Shown here: piece after piece, positions 55,536-64,000 of the stretch
How positions within the stretch are numbered: position 1 is the stretch's first letter
How the letters are laid out: every line of letters starts with the position of its first letter
Assembly: GCF_009727055.1 (NCBI RefSeq)
Contig: NC_052349.1
Coordinates: 44,831,482-44,895,481, forward strand
Direction: 5' to 3'
Length of the DNA stretch: 64,000 nucleotides
Origin: Benincasa hispida
Lineage: Eukaryota; Streptophyta; Magnoliopsida; Cucurbitales; Cucurbitaceae
Made by a program: the position numbers and the translations under genes
Notes under the pieces: model-generated
The model's database searches: none
Told to the model about the DNA's origin: nothing
The model's input: the letters and a program-made list of their open reading frames with translations, nothing else

Positions 55536-56879
55536 CTTAATTACGTTGCTGAAAATAGAACAAACTTAATAAGTCTATGCAATCCCACATTTTGACACTA
55601 AATTTAGTTTTAGCAAAATAGTTTCCAAGTACCCTAAATGAAATGACTTCTATTTCACAATGATGCCCCAATGAGGCAGGACAAATGTCACCGGCTGGGT
55701 GATCAAATGCCTCTTCACTGGGATGAGAAACTCTCACCCATTAGGTAGAAACAACTCTTGTAACTGACCCTAATAGTCACCATTTGTCGGTCAAGAACTG
55801 TTAACCCTTAACAATTTCGCATAAGTGTAACCCCTCATTTTCAGACCTAGAGTCCCGCTCTAATGCAACCACTGTAGGAAAAAAGTATATTAGGACAAGA
55901 GATTAAAGCAACCTTATCCTATATAGGAGATCAGATAAAGAGTCGTGCAAAACTGTCATCCTATAGGGGGACACTCCCAGGGTGCCTCGAGACGATGCAT
56001 AGAAACGTTATCCAACCTAACGAGAGAGACCGTGGGATATGCTATCCCATGTCCTACTCTCACTTACTATGAACATTCTCTCCATTCACCTTGATATTGA
56101 CCTATCCAAACACCATCCTTTAGGGGGACACTCTCAGGGTGCCATGAGGCCGAGGATAGATCTCACGGTGTGAACATAAAGGGAGAAACATGAAGAGGTT
56201 TAAATGAAGTATCATATACCCCAAATACCTCCCACTGAATATTCTACCTAGGGGTTCATTAACTTAGACCACCGGTTACTGATTTTATCTAAGTCAGTTT
56301 AATTTTCTCAAAAACAACTTCTGTCTTTGAAATTAAGCAAGTTCAAGTAGTCTCATTAAACTCTTTAACGAACTATCCTCAAATTTGCATGCATGCATCA
56401 AATCTATCTAATTCACCTTTCCAGATAGGTTTTCGGGTAGGGGTGTTCCGTTTCCGTCAGCTTAAGTACCCCAGCCTAAACAGAACCTGCCTTAGACAAA
56501 AGATCCCTTATAGATAGATTTGCTACATCTTTAATCTTTTATTACTCAATTTAATCCTATTAAACTGATTAAAAGATTAAACCTTAGGTTGCTAATCTCA
56601 TTAGAACCGTGATCTTAGATCTATCTCCATCAGTCTTAAAACACTTTTAAAATCATGATTCAAGCCTAAGTTCACATGCATGTCTTTCTTATCGATTTTA
56701 GTTCTGATTTCCCTTATAACCTTATAAAATTAACAACCAAAACCCATACACATTGCCATGCACAACTAAGTATTTATAACTCTTATAAATTTAACTTATG
56801 TGTCATGCATCATGCAATGTTCATTCATTACTATATATAACTTTTATATACATGGTAATGAACTAAGCAAATATGCTTC

Positions 56880-57020
56880 CATACACCCTTATACTATAAC
56901 ACTTATAATATAAAGATGATGCATGTGTATGCTTAATGCATGCATAAATATAACTCTTATATTATATGATGCATGAGCATGCTCTATGTAATTTAAGTCA
57001 TATAAACTACTATATCATAA
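56880..57020 (-). repeat. palindromic AT motifs in Cop-4 leader
   Basis: TATAACACTTATAATATA and TATAACTCTTATATTATA type palindromes between ATGCATG words, equivalent to the motifs in Cop-2 and Cop-3. Confidence 0.6.
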
Positions 57021-57255
57021 CACTTCTAATATAGAGATGATGTCTGACCAATGCATAACTGAAGGTGGGATTTCAACTATATAGCATACCATATGACATA
57101 TAATCAAACATACCATCCTATGTACATTCACTACAGACTAATGGATCGGGATGATTAAGCCTAAAAAATCGAAAATAAAATTCTATCTATTACAAACATC
57201 CATTGAGCAAACTGAAGGCGAACCGGTTCTTGAACTGCTCGGGCGAAGCCTCCCT

Positions 57256-57345
57256 GATCGTTTAGTAAACAGGCCAAGTATCCACGATCATTTAGCTATG
57301 ATCGAGTACCATTTACAATGCGATGAAGCATGAGGCACTCGATCG
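57256..57345 (-). repeat. GATCGTTTAG array in Cop-4 leader, part 1
   Basis: Several GATCGTTTAG or GATCATTTAG words in 90 bases. The array is cut at 57350 by a solo Athila LTR and goes on at 59055. Confidence 0.75.
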
Positions 57346-57350
57346 TTTAG

Positions 57351-59028
57351 TGATGCGTTATTTTATGTGATGAAATAATGGAATGAAATGCGGTGATGGA
57401 AATGCGTTGAGCAATAAGTTTTCTCAGCAGAATCCAAGTATAAATTCCACTGAGTTTCCTAGTAAGTCCAGGGTCAAACTTAGGGACTATGGAAAATGGT
57501 ATGCGGTGATAATTTTCCAGAAGACTTTGTGGTAACCAGTAAATCAAATAGTTGTTTGGGTTGTTGTTTGCGGTATGAAATAAATGTATGCGGTTGATTT
57601 GAGAAAAGATCAATTATGCGGTAGATACACTGAGTATGTGGAGGAACGAGTTGAGAAGGTCTTTAGCTAGCATTTCCTAGGAATACGTTAAACTATGCGA
57701 TCATGCTACACTCATGCAATAGCAAATCATTTTCCAATGCAAATGTGGTGCTCCTAGTTCTAGGACGCATGTATTGAATGCAATAATGTCCATAGAGCTT
57801 ATTCCTAAGTCTCTATTTTTTTTCCTATGCAATGATGCAAGATGCACACAAAGACAAGGTGAACGCACACAATCATATCCTATCTCTAGGATGCATGTGA
57901 TGCGTTAATAGCAAACAATGCTTATTCCTAAGCTCCTATCTCTTGATTATGTGTTTTAATCTGACTCTCTTGAGTCTAAATTCTAACCTAACTTTTCCAA
58001 GCCTAGATTCTGCCCTTAAACTACTCTCCCGTGTATCTCTAATGGACGAATGATGCATACATAATACAAGATAATCTCATAGAATGAAGATCCCCAATTA
58101 TGCTAGCCAATTACTTCTCAACCCATTCGACAGATTTAGCTACTCATGCGTAATAAACAGAGTGAACAGATATAAAGAAGTAAATTCCATTTCTATAGAT
58201 AAGTTTAAGTACAAAATGGCAATGGAAGATAAGGATAAAGAGCCTGGTAGCAATCCCTTGCTTCCCAAGGCTTTTACACTGTCGACTCTATTCTGTTCAA
58301 AAGATATTCCTGCTTCCGCGGGAGCTGGTCCTCTCTCTGATCTCGATGCTTCCGGCACTCTTCTAAGTTCACCGGAACGATCTCTCGGCACAATCTTGCT
58401 TCTCTCGCTTCCGCCTTAAATAAAAGAAAAACTAAGAACAAGGTTATTCTATCTAAGGGAAGATTCTCTAACTATCCGAACTTATTTACTAAAGGTTGCC
58501 TTCGGTATTTATAGAGCGTCGGGGTGAAAGGCTTCTTCTCTCTTATGATTGCACTGATGGGATGGCATTAATTCTCTGTCTGATGTGCCAAATATTTGTC
58601 ACCAAAAATCTGAATGTACTCGCTACAATAGTTCATTAACGGCTTGTCAACTTAATTCGGACTCGACCGTTATCAGCTTTTTGTCCCATCGTGATTTACT
58701 ATGCTTTTCACCCAGATGCGCCCACTAAGTTGCGCTGGCTCTATGCGGCAATCCTTCTTGAGCAAATGTTTACGAGCACAAATAACCACAAAGTCTTGCG
58801 GTAATGTTGTGTTCGGCTGTTGATTTCTTGTGATCGCATTTTCTGCCTTGCGTCAACACATATTTTGCATAAAAATACAAAAGTTAACTGTTTTCATACG
58901 ATGAACACATGCGACCGCAATGTCATGAACTTAATGCTTTTTGGACGCAATCTTATATATTTATCAACACAAACCTACATTGTTTAATAACTTAGTACTG
59001 TAATAACGTGCATTTCTGCCTGTTATCA
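57351..59028 (-). repeat. solo Athila LTR (family A) in Cop-4 leader
   Basis: A 1678-bp LTR, from TGATAACAGGCAGAAATG at 59028 to AACGCATCA at 57351, the same family as the Ath-3 LTRs. Perfect target duplications TTTAG flank it (57346-57350 and 59029-59033); they are part of the GATCGTTTAG repeat. The TATA box is at 58506-58513. The frames at 58084-58419 and 58140-58391 are within the LTR. Confidence 0.95.
58506..58513 (-). promoter_or_regulatory. TATA box in solo family-A LTR
   Basis: The minus strand reads CTCTATAAATACC, as in the Ath-3 LTRs. Confidence 0.6.
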
Positions 59029-59054
59029 TTTAGTGCACCAAATTTAAACATGGA

Positions 59055-59260
59055 AGTCTAAACGATCGTTTAGAAGACGACGTTGCTATGAAGCACGATC
59101 GTTTAGATGATCATAGAACAAGCGCTTAAGTAACAATTACTCCGCAATCGTGTAGTTAGGGACTAAGCGATGAAGCTTGCTGAGCTACACAATCGTTTAG
59201 TGCGCGTGTGTCAATTTGCTTTCGAGTATCCTATACTCAACGATCGCTTACTCCATCGTT
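59055..59260 (-). repeat. GATCGTTTAG array in Cop-4 leader, part 2
   Basis: Five or more ACGATCGTTTAG or CAATCGTTTAG words in 200 bases, continuing the array left of the solo LTR. Confidence 0.75.
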
Positions 59261-59586
59261 TACACAACCTGACCAACACTTAGTCGTCTTCTTCCTCAAT
59301 GTACAGTGCAACTTCTTGTTTTGAAACTTTATCATGAGCGACTCACAGTGACTCAAACTCTTTGAATTACAAACTCGATAGCAAGTTAATATGCCCAAAA
59401 ACACAGGGGCCCTTACAATGAACTTTGAATGTAAAAGAATTAAATAACCAGAGGCATCATCCCAGGAAACTCCATTAATCCACATCCACAAAACTATTTA
59501 TCATTTAAACAGAATGCAGACATGCTTTACCCACCAAGAATGCAAAGAATATTCTATACAACAATGGGTTTGGAATATCAAAACTT

Positions 59587-59599
59587 GGCTCTGATACCA
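59587..59599 (-). promoter_or_regulatory. primer-binding site of Cop-4 (tRNA-iMet), perfect
   Basis: The minus strand reads TGGTATCAGAGCC, a perfect match to the complement of the initiator tRNA-Met 3' end, two bases inside the LTR. Confidence 0.94.
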
Positions 59600-59601
59600 A
59601 T

Positions 59602-61250
59602 TGAAGGAACTCTTATCAAAGAGAACCTATGAGCGGAAGCAAGATCGTTCCAAATTCATTGTGACAGAGATACAAGCATTTACAAACATACATACAAGTT
59701 ATGCATCACAGAATAAATTACGGCGTGCTTTCAACAAATTAAATATAAAAGAACAAGAGACTCACCTTTGAAGAACTTTCCTTTTATTTATCTCTCGCTC
59801 TCGTCAAGATCAGCTCTTCTCGTTGTCGCTGCAACGTCAAGCCAATCATCTACCAAATCTCGTTGTCACTCAGCAAACGAACAGTTTTCTACACGAACAG
59901 GCAGCAACTTGGACACCACCACTTAGTGACCTTGATATTTTTGGAATTAGAATCCAGTAGGTGTGGGCTTTGTTGTATTTGGTAGAGGGAAGAAGGAAAC
60001 ATGATCGTATACAACAACCAAGCAAGTGGGAGAGGTTTAGAGTCTATCATATAGGCGGGTGCTTGATCGTTTAGAAAAGGTTCATGATCATTTAGGTAAT
60101 CAAGTATGATTGTTTAGGTAATCTCGCTCTCGCGCGCGGTCATTTAGTAAAAGCTATACGATCATTTAGGTAGACTGCACGTGTTCACAATCATTTAGGA
60201 AAACTTGAGCTGTCATGTAGGCTCTTGTTAGCTATACAATAGGCAGTGTACAACTTTTTGTGAAGTGATTAACCGATACTATACAAAAATGAAAACAATT
60301 TTCATTTTATCCTTCAGTTATGAAAGCTGAATGAAACCTCCCACTTTCATGCACGATTATACAGAAAACCACCAACAATTATCTCATAATTGTTTTTAAT
60401 TATAAATAAATATAATAACTAATTTATCATATTATATTTATAACCTATAGTTTTAATATCACATCATATGCAACATTTAAACCATAGTCCTTTTCTCCTC
60501 CACTAGATATAAATCATATTTATATCCTTTTCCTCCAATTAATGTATCGCATACATCATGTCAACTATATCAGATATAATTGACCAGTTTAATCATATCA
60601 TATATAATCAAACTCCCTCTTGTCAATTTGAACACTTCAAACTGACCCAAAAACTGATTTTCAACTTAAATCCATTGAGCTACCAAGGGGACCTTATGGA
60701 CCTATGGTTGAAGCTCCAACGGTACGTGAATAGCTGACTAAACTCTTTAGTCACGAGATCCACCATCTGTTAACTGTCAGGCACTCCACTAAAAGCTGAT
60801 AGCTACACTCTTCTCACCACAGCTACACTCTTCGTGGTCCAGTCTTATACAAACTCCTTTGTATAGGATGCCCCCCGCTCGCATGTCTCCACATGAATAA
60901 TTAGGATCAGACCATCTATAGTAAGTCACAATACTTATAACTCTCTACAAAGCAGGCCACATCCGTAGTGTCACGAGGATAAGATTTCCCTCTTATATCC
61001 ATATACTACAAACCATTTTAGTTATCAGTTAAGGCATGATTCACCTGTATGTCTCCACATACATGCTTAAGTTACAACGACAACCAGGGATCTTAGTTTA
61101 TTGGTTTGTGGTAAAGCAAATAAAACATGCCATGTTTCATAGACAATAGTGAAGAAAATATCATATATTATTACATCACAAGCGTTTGTTCAATATAGTG
61201 TTTACAAACTACAGGACCCAACGAAAGTTTAGGGCATCGACCTTAATATG
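59602..61250 (-). repeat. Cop-4 5' LTR (internally deleted)
   Basis: A 1649-bp LTR ending GAGTTCCTTCA at 59602. It matches the 3' LTR throughout but lacks about 490 bases that correspond to 47262-47752 of that copy; the joint is near 60826-60830. The outer end at 61250 reads TATTAAGG where the family has TGTTGGGG. The ATCGTTTAG cluster is at 60058-60200. Confidence 0.92.
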
Positions 61251-61255
61251 TACAT

Positions 61256-61467
61256 GACAAGATTCAGAGTAGAAATTTCATGAAGAAGGGTTCTTCAAGG
61301 GTAAGGTTTCTTAAACTCATTTACTTTTCTGTTTTAATCTTCTCAAGAATGTTGTAATTTTATTTTTAAATGCATGATCTGTTTTTGCTATAGAATTTTA
61401 ATTCTGTAAATTTTGGGTTTAGGTTCGATCCCGTCTTCCGCTCAAGGACCTTCAATGGTTTCTTTCA
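61256..61467 (+). repeat. Cop-2 3' LTR, second part
   Basis: Continues the LTR after Cop-4 to its terminus GGTTTCTTTCA. It includes the donor-like AAGG|GTAAGG (about 61300) seen in the 5' LTR at 29872. Together the two parts are 1928 bp, equal to the 5' LTR. Confidence 0.92.
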
Positions 61468-61472
61468 TTGTC

Positions 61473-62040
61473 AACTTAATAAGTCTACCATTTTGAGGAT
61501 ATTTCTAAGTAGGGAGCTGGGAACATACCTACACAAGATGGAATTCTCTCATTCCCATCTTTAAGATATGTAGATGAATTGCTCTCTTAAGTGTTGACTT
61601 TTGGTCTTGGACAATGGGGCCCATCCTCTCATTGGCCTGAGGGGGATTTGTCTATAGTAGGATCATAAACAGGTTGTCCATTAGAAAATCAGTGAGACTT
61701 AAGAGGTAATTATAGGGGTAAAATGATATTTTGACCATATTATAGTTACAAGTAATTCGTGACGGATTGACTTACTAATAATTGGTTATATCCATAGATA
61801 TAAAAATATTCTAATGTGTGAAGAGTGCAATTGTGGATTTTTAATGGAGTGACCCACAATAAATGAACGTTGATTAATTTAGTTAAAGAGTTTAATTAAT
61901 TTAATCTTGTACTATTGGAGTTTTTAATCTGTAGCTTCATTAGGTCTCCGTGCTAGCTCATTAAGGATAAAACAAGGAATATTTAGTTTTAGAAGAATTT
62001 GAATTATTCAAATTTTAAGGGAATTTATGTTAATTGTATA
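61473..62040 (+). repeat. Cop-1 3' LTR, second part
   Basis: Resumes the Cop-1 LTR after Cop-2 (AACTTAATAAG, then a 'gagctgggaacat' stretch, shared with the other copia LTRs). At 62041 a new LTR start appears, so the rest of the Cop-1 LTR is missing or lies beyond the next insertion. Confidence 0.7.
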
Positions 62041-63237
62041 TGTTGAGGGATTATGCTCTAAATATCGTGGTTTGCAATGTATAAACAAAATTCGTTTCTG
62101 TAATAAAATAAGGAGTTATTTTATTTGACCATTAGACTTGTGTAACTTAATCAAATAAACTAAGATCCAAGAGCATTTTATGTAACTTGAATAGTATGTA
62201 GTAGGCATACAGGTGGATCATGTTCAAGTAATAACCTGAAAGGTCTGTAGTCTATGGATAGCATTGAGTGCCTTATCCTCGTGACACTACAATTACGACC
62301 TACTTTGTAAATGTTACAAGAGTTGTAACTATTACAATGATTTGATTCAAATCGTTCATGTTGAGATATACAAGTGGGGGTATCTTATACAAAGAGTTTA
62401 CACAAGACTGAACCGCGAAAGGATTAATCTCTCTTTATAACACTATTGACTGAAGAGATCAACAATTCATAGGATCACCATAGGTATTTCGACCTTAATC
62501 CTGAATGAGTTGTAAACTCCTATCTATGAGGGCAGTCCTTTGATTTGTATAGGTGAGAATGGCCCGAGTCTCGACTCAATAAGCTTATCATTTTGGAGAT
62601 TTGTCTAAGTAGGGAGTGGGGATTTGTCCAAGTAGGGAGCTGGGAACATAGCTACACAAGATGGAATTCACTTCTTCCTATCTTTAGGATAAGTAGATGA
62701 ATTACTCTCTTAAGTGCTAATTCCAGGTCTTGAACAATGAGATTCAAAATTAAACTATATAATATGAGATAATAATGTATTTGAATAAGATTCAAATATT
62801 AAATAATATGAATGAGATTTATATTATAACTATAGGTTAAGTTTAATGAGACTCATATTAAAACTTGACGCTAAATTTAATATGAATGAGACTCATATTA
62901 AAACTATATGTTAAATTTAATATGAATGAGATTCATATTAAAGCTTTATATTAAATTTAATATAAATGAGATTCATATTAAAACTATAGATTATGCGAGG
63001 AAAATACATATGAATATAATTCAAACGCGATATTAATTAAATATGTGATATTTGATTAATTAATAATTATTTATTTTTCTTAAATTAAATTTGTTTCAAT
63101 TTAATTTAAATATTAAAATTAACTCCTTGTAATCATAGGGGAGTTAACGTGAGTTAAAGAATGGTTTGAGGGAATTATCTCCCTCACTGGATATGAAGAA
63201 TTGTTCTACATTTTTTAGGAAGATAGTAGAAATGTTA
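62041..63237 (+). repeat. Cop-5: further copia LTR, 5' end to AT-rich part
   Basis: Starts TGTTGAGGGATTATGCTC and follows the Cop-1 LTR type, including the GATCATGTTCAAGTAATAAC-like middle part at 62215. A local repeat of GTCTAAGTAGGGAG is at 62610-62640. It carries a 40-bp tandem repeat near 62873. It continues to 63237, where another LTR starts. No internal region is seen, so whether this is a solo or 5' LTR cannot be told. Confidence 0.7.
62873..62992 (+). repeat. 40-bp tandem repeat, three units
   Basis: Units at 62873-62912, 62913-62952 and 62953-62992, each starting AAATTTAATATGAATGAG or a close variant and containing the inverted pair AATATGA / TCATATT. A decayed unit precedes them. 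Confidence 0.9.
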
Positions 63238-64000
63238 TGTAGGATTGTATCAACAACAGTGGAAGCAACAAGGATCATTAAGCACTCTAATTCATTAATT
63301 TTGGTAAAATATAAAGCATGCTCTTGCAGAAACAAGTGGGTTTCAAGACATACCTTTGTAGAACTTCTTCAAAGCTCGATTTTCAGCTGCTAACTTCTCC
63401 AAATCTTGTTGTAGACCACCTCAAAATCTTCCTCACTATTCTCTTGGTGATCTAGATTGAATTATGGGACTCAAAACAAGCTTGAATAGAGGAAATTCTA
63501 AGAAGAGCTCATAACAATAGTCCAGTTGAAGAACTCCTTCTTTAACCCAAAATTTTTCCAAAAATTCTATCGATTGCATGCCTCAAATTCACTCCAATCT
63601 CTTCAATATATTGTAGATCATCATGCAAAGAAGATAGTTGTATGAGATGCAGCTCATGCTTGGAGTAATTGAAGACAAAAGAGATGGATCTTGTGTGAGC
63701 AACTTCAAAACTATTAATGAATAACTAAAAATTCCATTTATGTGTTTTTCATCTTCTCAAACTTTTCAAATTGATTTCAAAAATCAATTTCATTTATGAA
63801 ATTGAAAAAATAATTAATTTTACAAAATTAATTTTTATAATAAAATTAATAAATAATTATTTAAACAATTTAAATAGTTCTAATTAATTTNTAATAAAAT
63901 TAATAAATAATTATTTAAACAATTTAAATAGTTCTAATTAATTTAATATCAAATATTAAATTAATTTTTACACAATCCACCTTCATATATTTAAATCATA
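63238..64000 (-). repeat. start of another family-S copia LTR (runs off the window)
   Basis: In plus orientation it begins TGTAGGATTGTATCAAC and matches 48902-49600 closely, so it is a minus-strand LTR of which the first 763 bases (its 3' end) are in the window. It contains the donor-like AAAG|GTATGTC near 63353 (minus) and a duplicated 53-bp stretch around an N at 63891. Confidence 0.85.
63838..63944. other. 53-bp direct duplication around a single N
   Basis: 63838-63890 and 63892-63944 are identical, separated by one N. The related LTR at 49450-49600 has this stretch once. Probably two overlapping contig ends left unmerged in the assembly. Confidence 0.75.

Larger units (their letters stand above)
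55549..59765 (-). other. predicted leader intron of Cop-4 (holding a solo LTR)
   Basis: Donor on the minus strand: CTTCAAAG|GTGAGT, GT at 59765-59764, in the 5' LTR. Acceptor: GTTTGTTCTATTTTCAG, last G at 55549. Length is 4217 bp, or about 2.53 kb without the solo LTR and its duplication, close to the 2.56 and 2.65 kb of Cop-2 and Cop-3. The interval has no gene: AT-rich palindromes near 56880-57020 and GATCG arrays at 57256-57345 and 59055-59260. Confidence 0.55.
46030..61250 (-). mobile_element. Cop-4: Ty1/copia retrotransposon in the Cop-2 3' LTR
   Basis: Minus-strand element with 3' LTR 46030-48170, RNase H, RT, integrase, protease, gag, leader, primer site and 5' LTR 59602-61250. Perfect 5-bp target duplications TGTAC lie at 46025-46029 and 61251-61255. 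It has received three solo LTRs. Some outer LTR bases are changed by C/T transitions (TTAATA for CCAACA at 61250). Confidence 0.93.
28118..61467 (+). mobile_element. Cop-2: Ty1/copia retrotransposon, split by Cop-3 and Cop-4
   Basis: 5' LTR 28118-30045, primer site, long leader with repeat array and predicted intron, duplicated gag start, protease, integrase and RT to 36064; RT resumes at 42847, then RNase H to about 44195, 3' LTR 44314-46029 and 61256-61467. The two LTRs are both 1928 bases when the Cop-4 insertion is removed. Integrase precedes RT, the copia order. Many stops and changed catalytic residues show it is inactive. Confidence 0.88.

Noticed and set aside
1..64000. Host protein-coding genes, rRNA, tRNA or microRNA genes
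   Set aside because: None seen. Everything with coding signal matches retrotransposon polyproteins, and the remainder matches LTRs, leaders or element 3' ends, apart from 14661-15380, which is only tentatively assigned.

Overview
This window is repetitive plant nuclear DNA with no recognisable host gene. Nearly all of it is long terminal repeat (LTR) retrotransposons inserted into one another. Two superfamilies are present: Ty3/gypsy elements of the Athila type (gag-protease-RT-RNase H-integrase order, and primer-binding sites matching the 3' end of plant tRNA-Asp), and Ty1/copia elements (protease-integrase-RT-RNase H order, initiator-tRNA-Met primer sites). A dicot is likely. The polyproteins resemble those annotated in bulk in cucurbit genomes, but the exact species cannot be fixed from the sequence alone. 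Every coding region carries stops, frameshifts or deletions, so this is decayed heterochromatic-type DNA. It contains one 735-base gap and one single-N contig join.

Layout from left to right. 1-7968: Ath-1, a minus-strand Athila element (5' LTR 6633-7968, gag, protease, RT, integrase, and an env-position ORF at 357-908); its 3' LTR lies left of the window. Ath-1 sits in the gag of Ath-2 (7969-11114, minus). Ath-2 sits inside an LTR of Ath-3 (11115-27309, minus), a tandem array with three LTRs sharing two internal regions, the left one broken by an inverted LTR junction (13561-14660). Ath-3 sits inside the RNase H gene of Cop-1, whose coding tail (27310-27470) and 3' LTR (27590-28117, resumed at 61473-62040) frame the rest.

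28118-61467 is Cop-2 (plus), inserted in the Cop-1 LTR. Cop-2 is interrupted in its RT by Cop-3 (36065-42841, minus, internally deleted) and in its 3' LTR by Cop-4 (46030-61250, minus). Cop-4 is in turn split by three solo LTRs: a copia LTR in RT (48902-50382), an Athila LTR in integrase (51952-53745) and an Athila LTR in the leader (57351-59028). 62041-63237 is another copia LTR, and 63238-64000 the start of yet another. Most boundaries are set by TG...CA ends plus target-site duplications.

Two features stand out. First, all three long copia elements have a good 5' splice site inside the LTR and a good 3' splice site 8-25 nt before gag. These define a leader intron of about 2.5-2.65 kb that would remove the primer-binding site and a tandem-repeat array, separating translatable mRNA from reverse-transcribable genomic RNA. 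Second, three divergent Athila LTR families all start with TGATAAC (or a close variant) folded into a terminal hairpin with a four-base loop, and the stem sequences differ in a compensatory way. Both are readings of sequence and need experimental or comparative tests.
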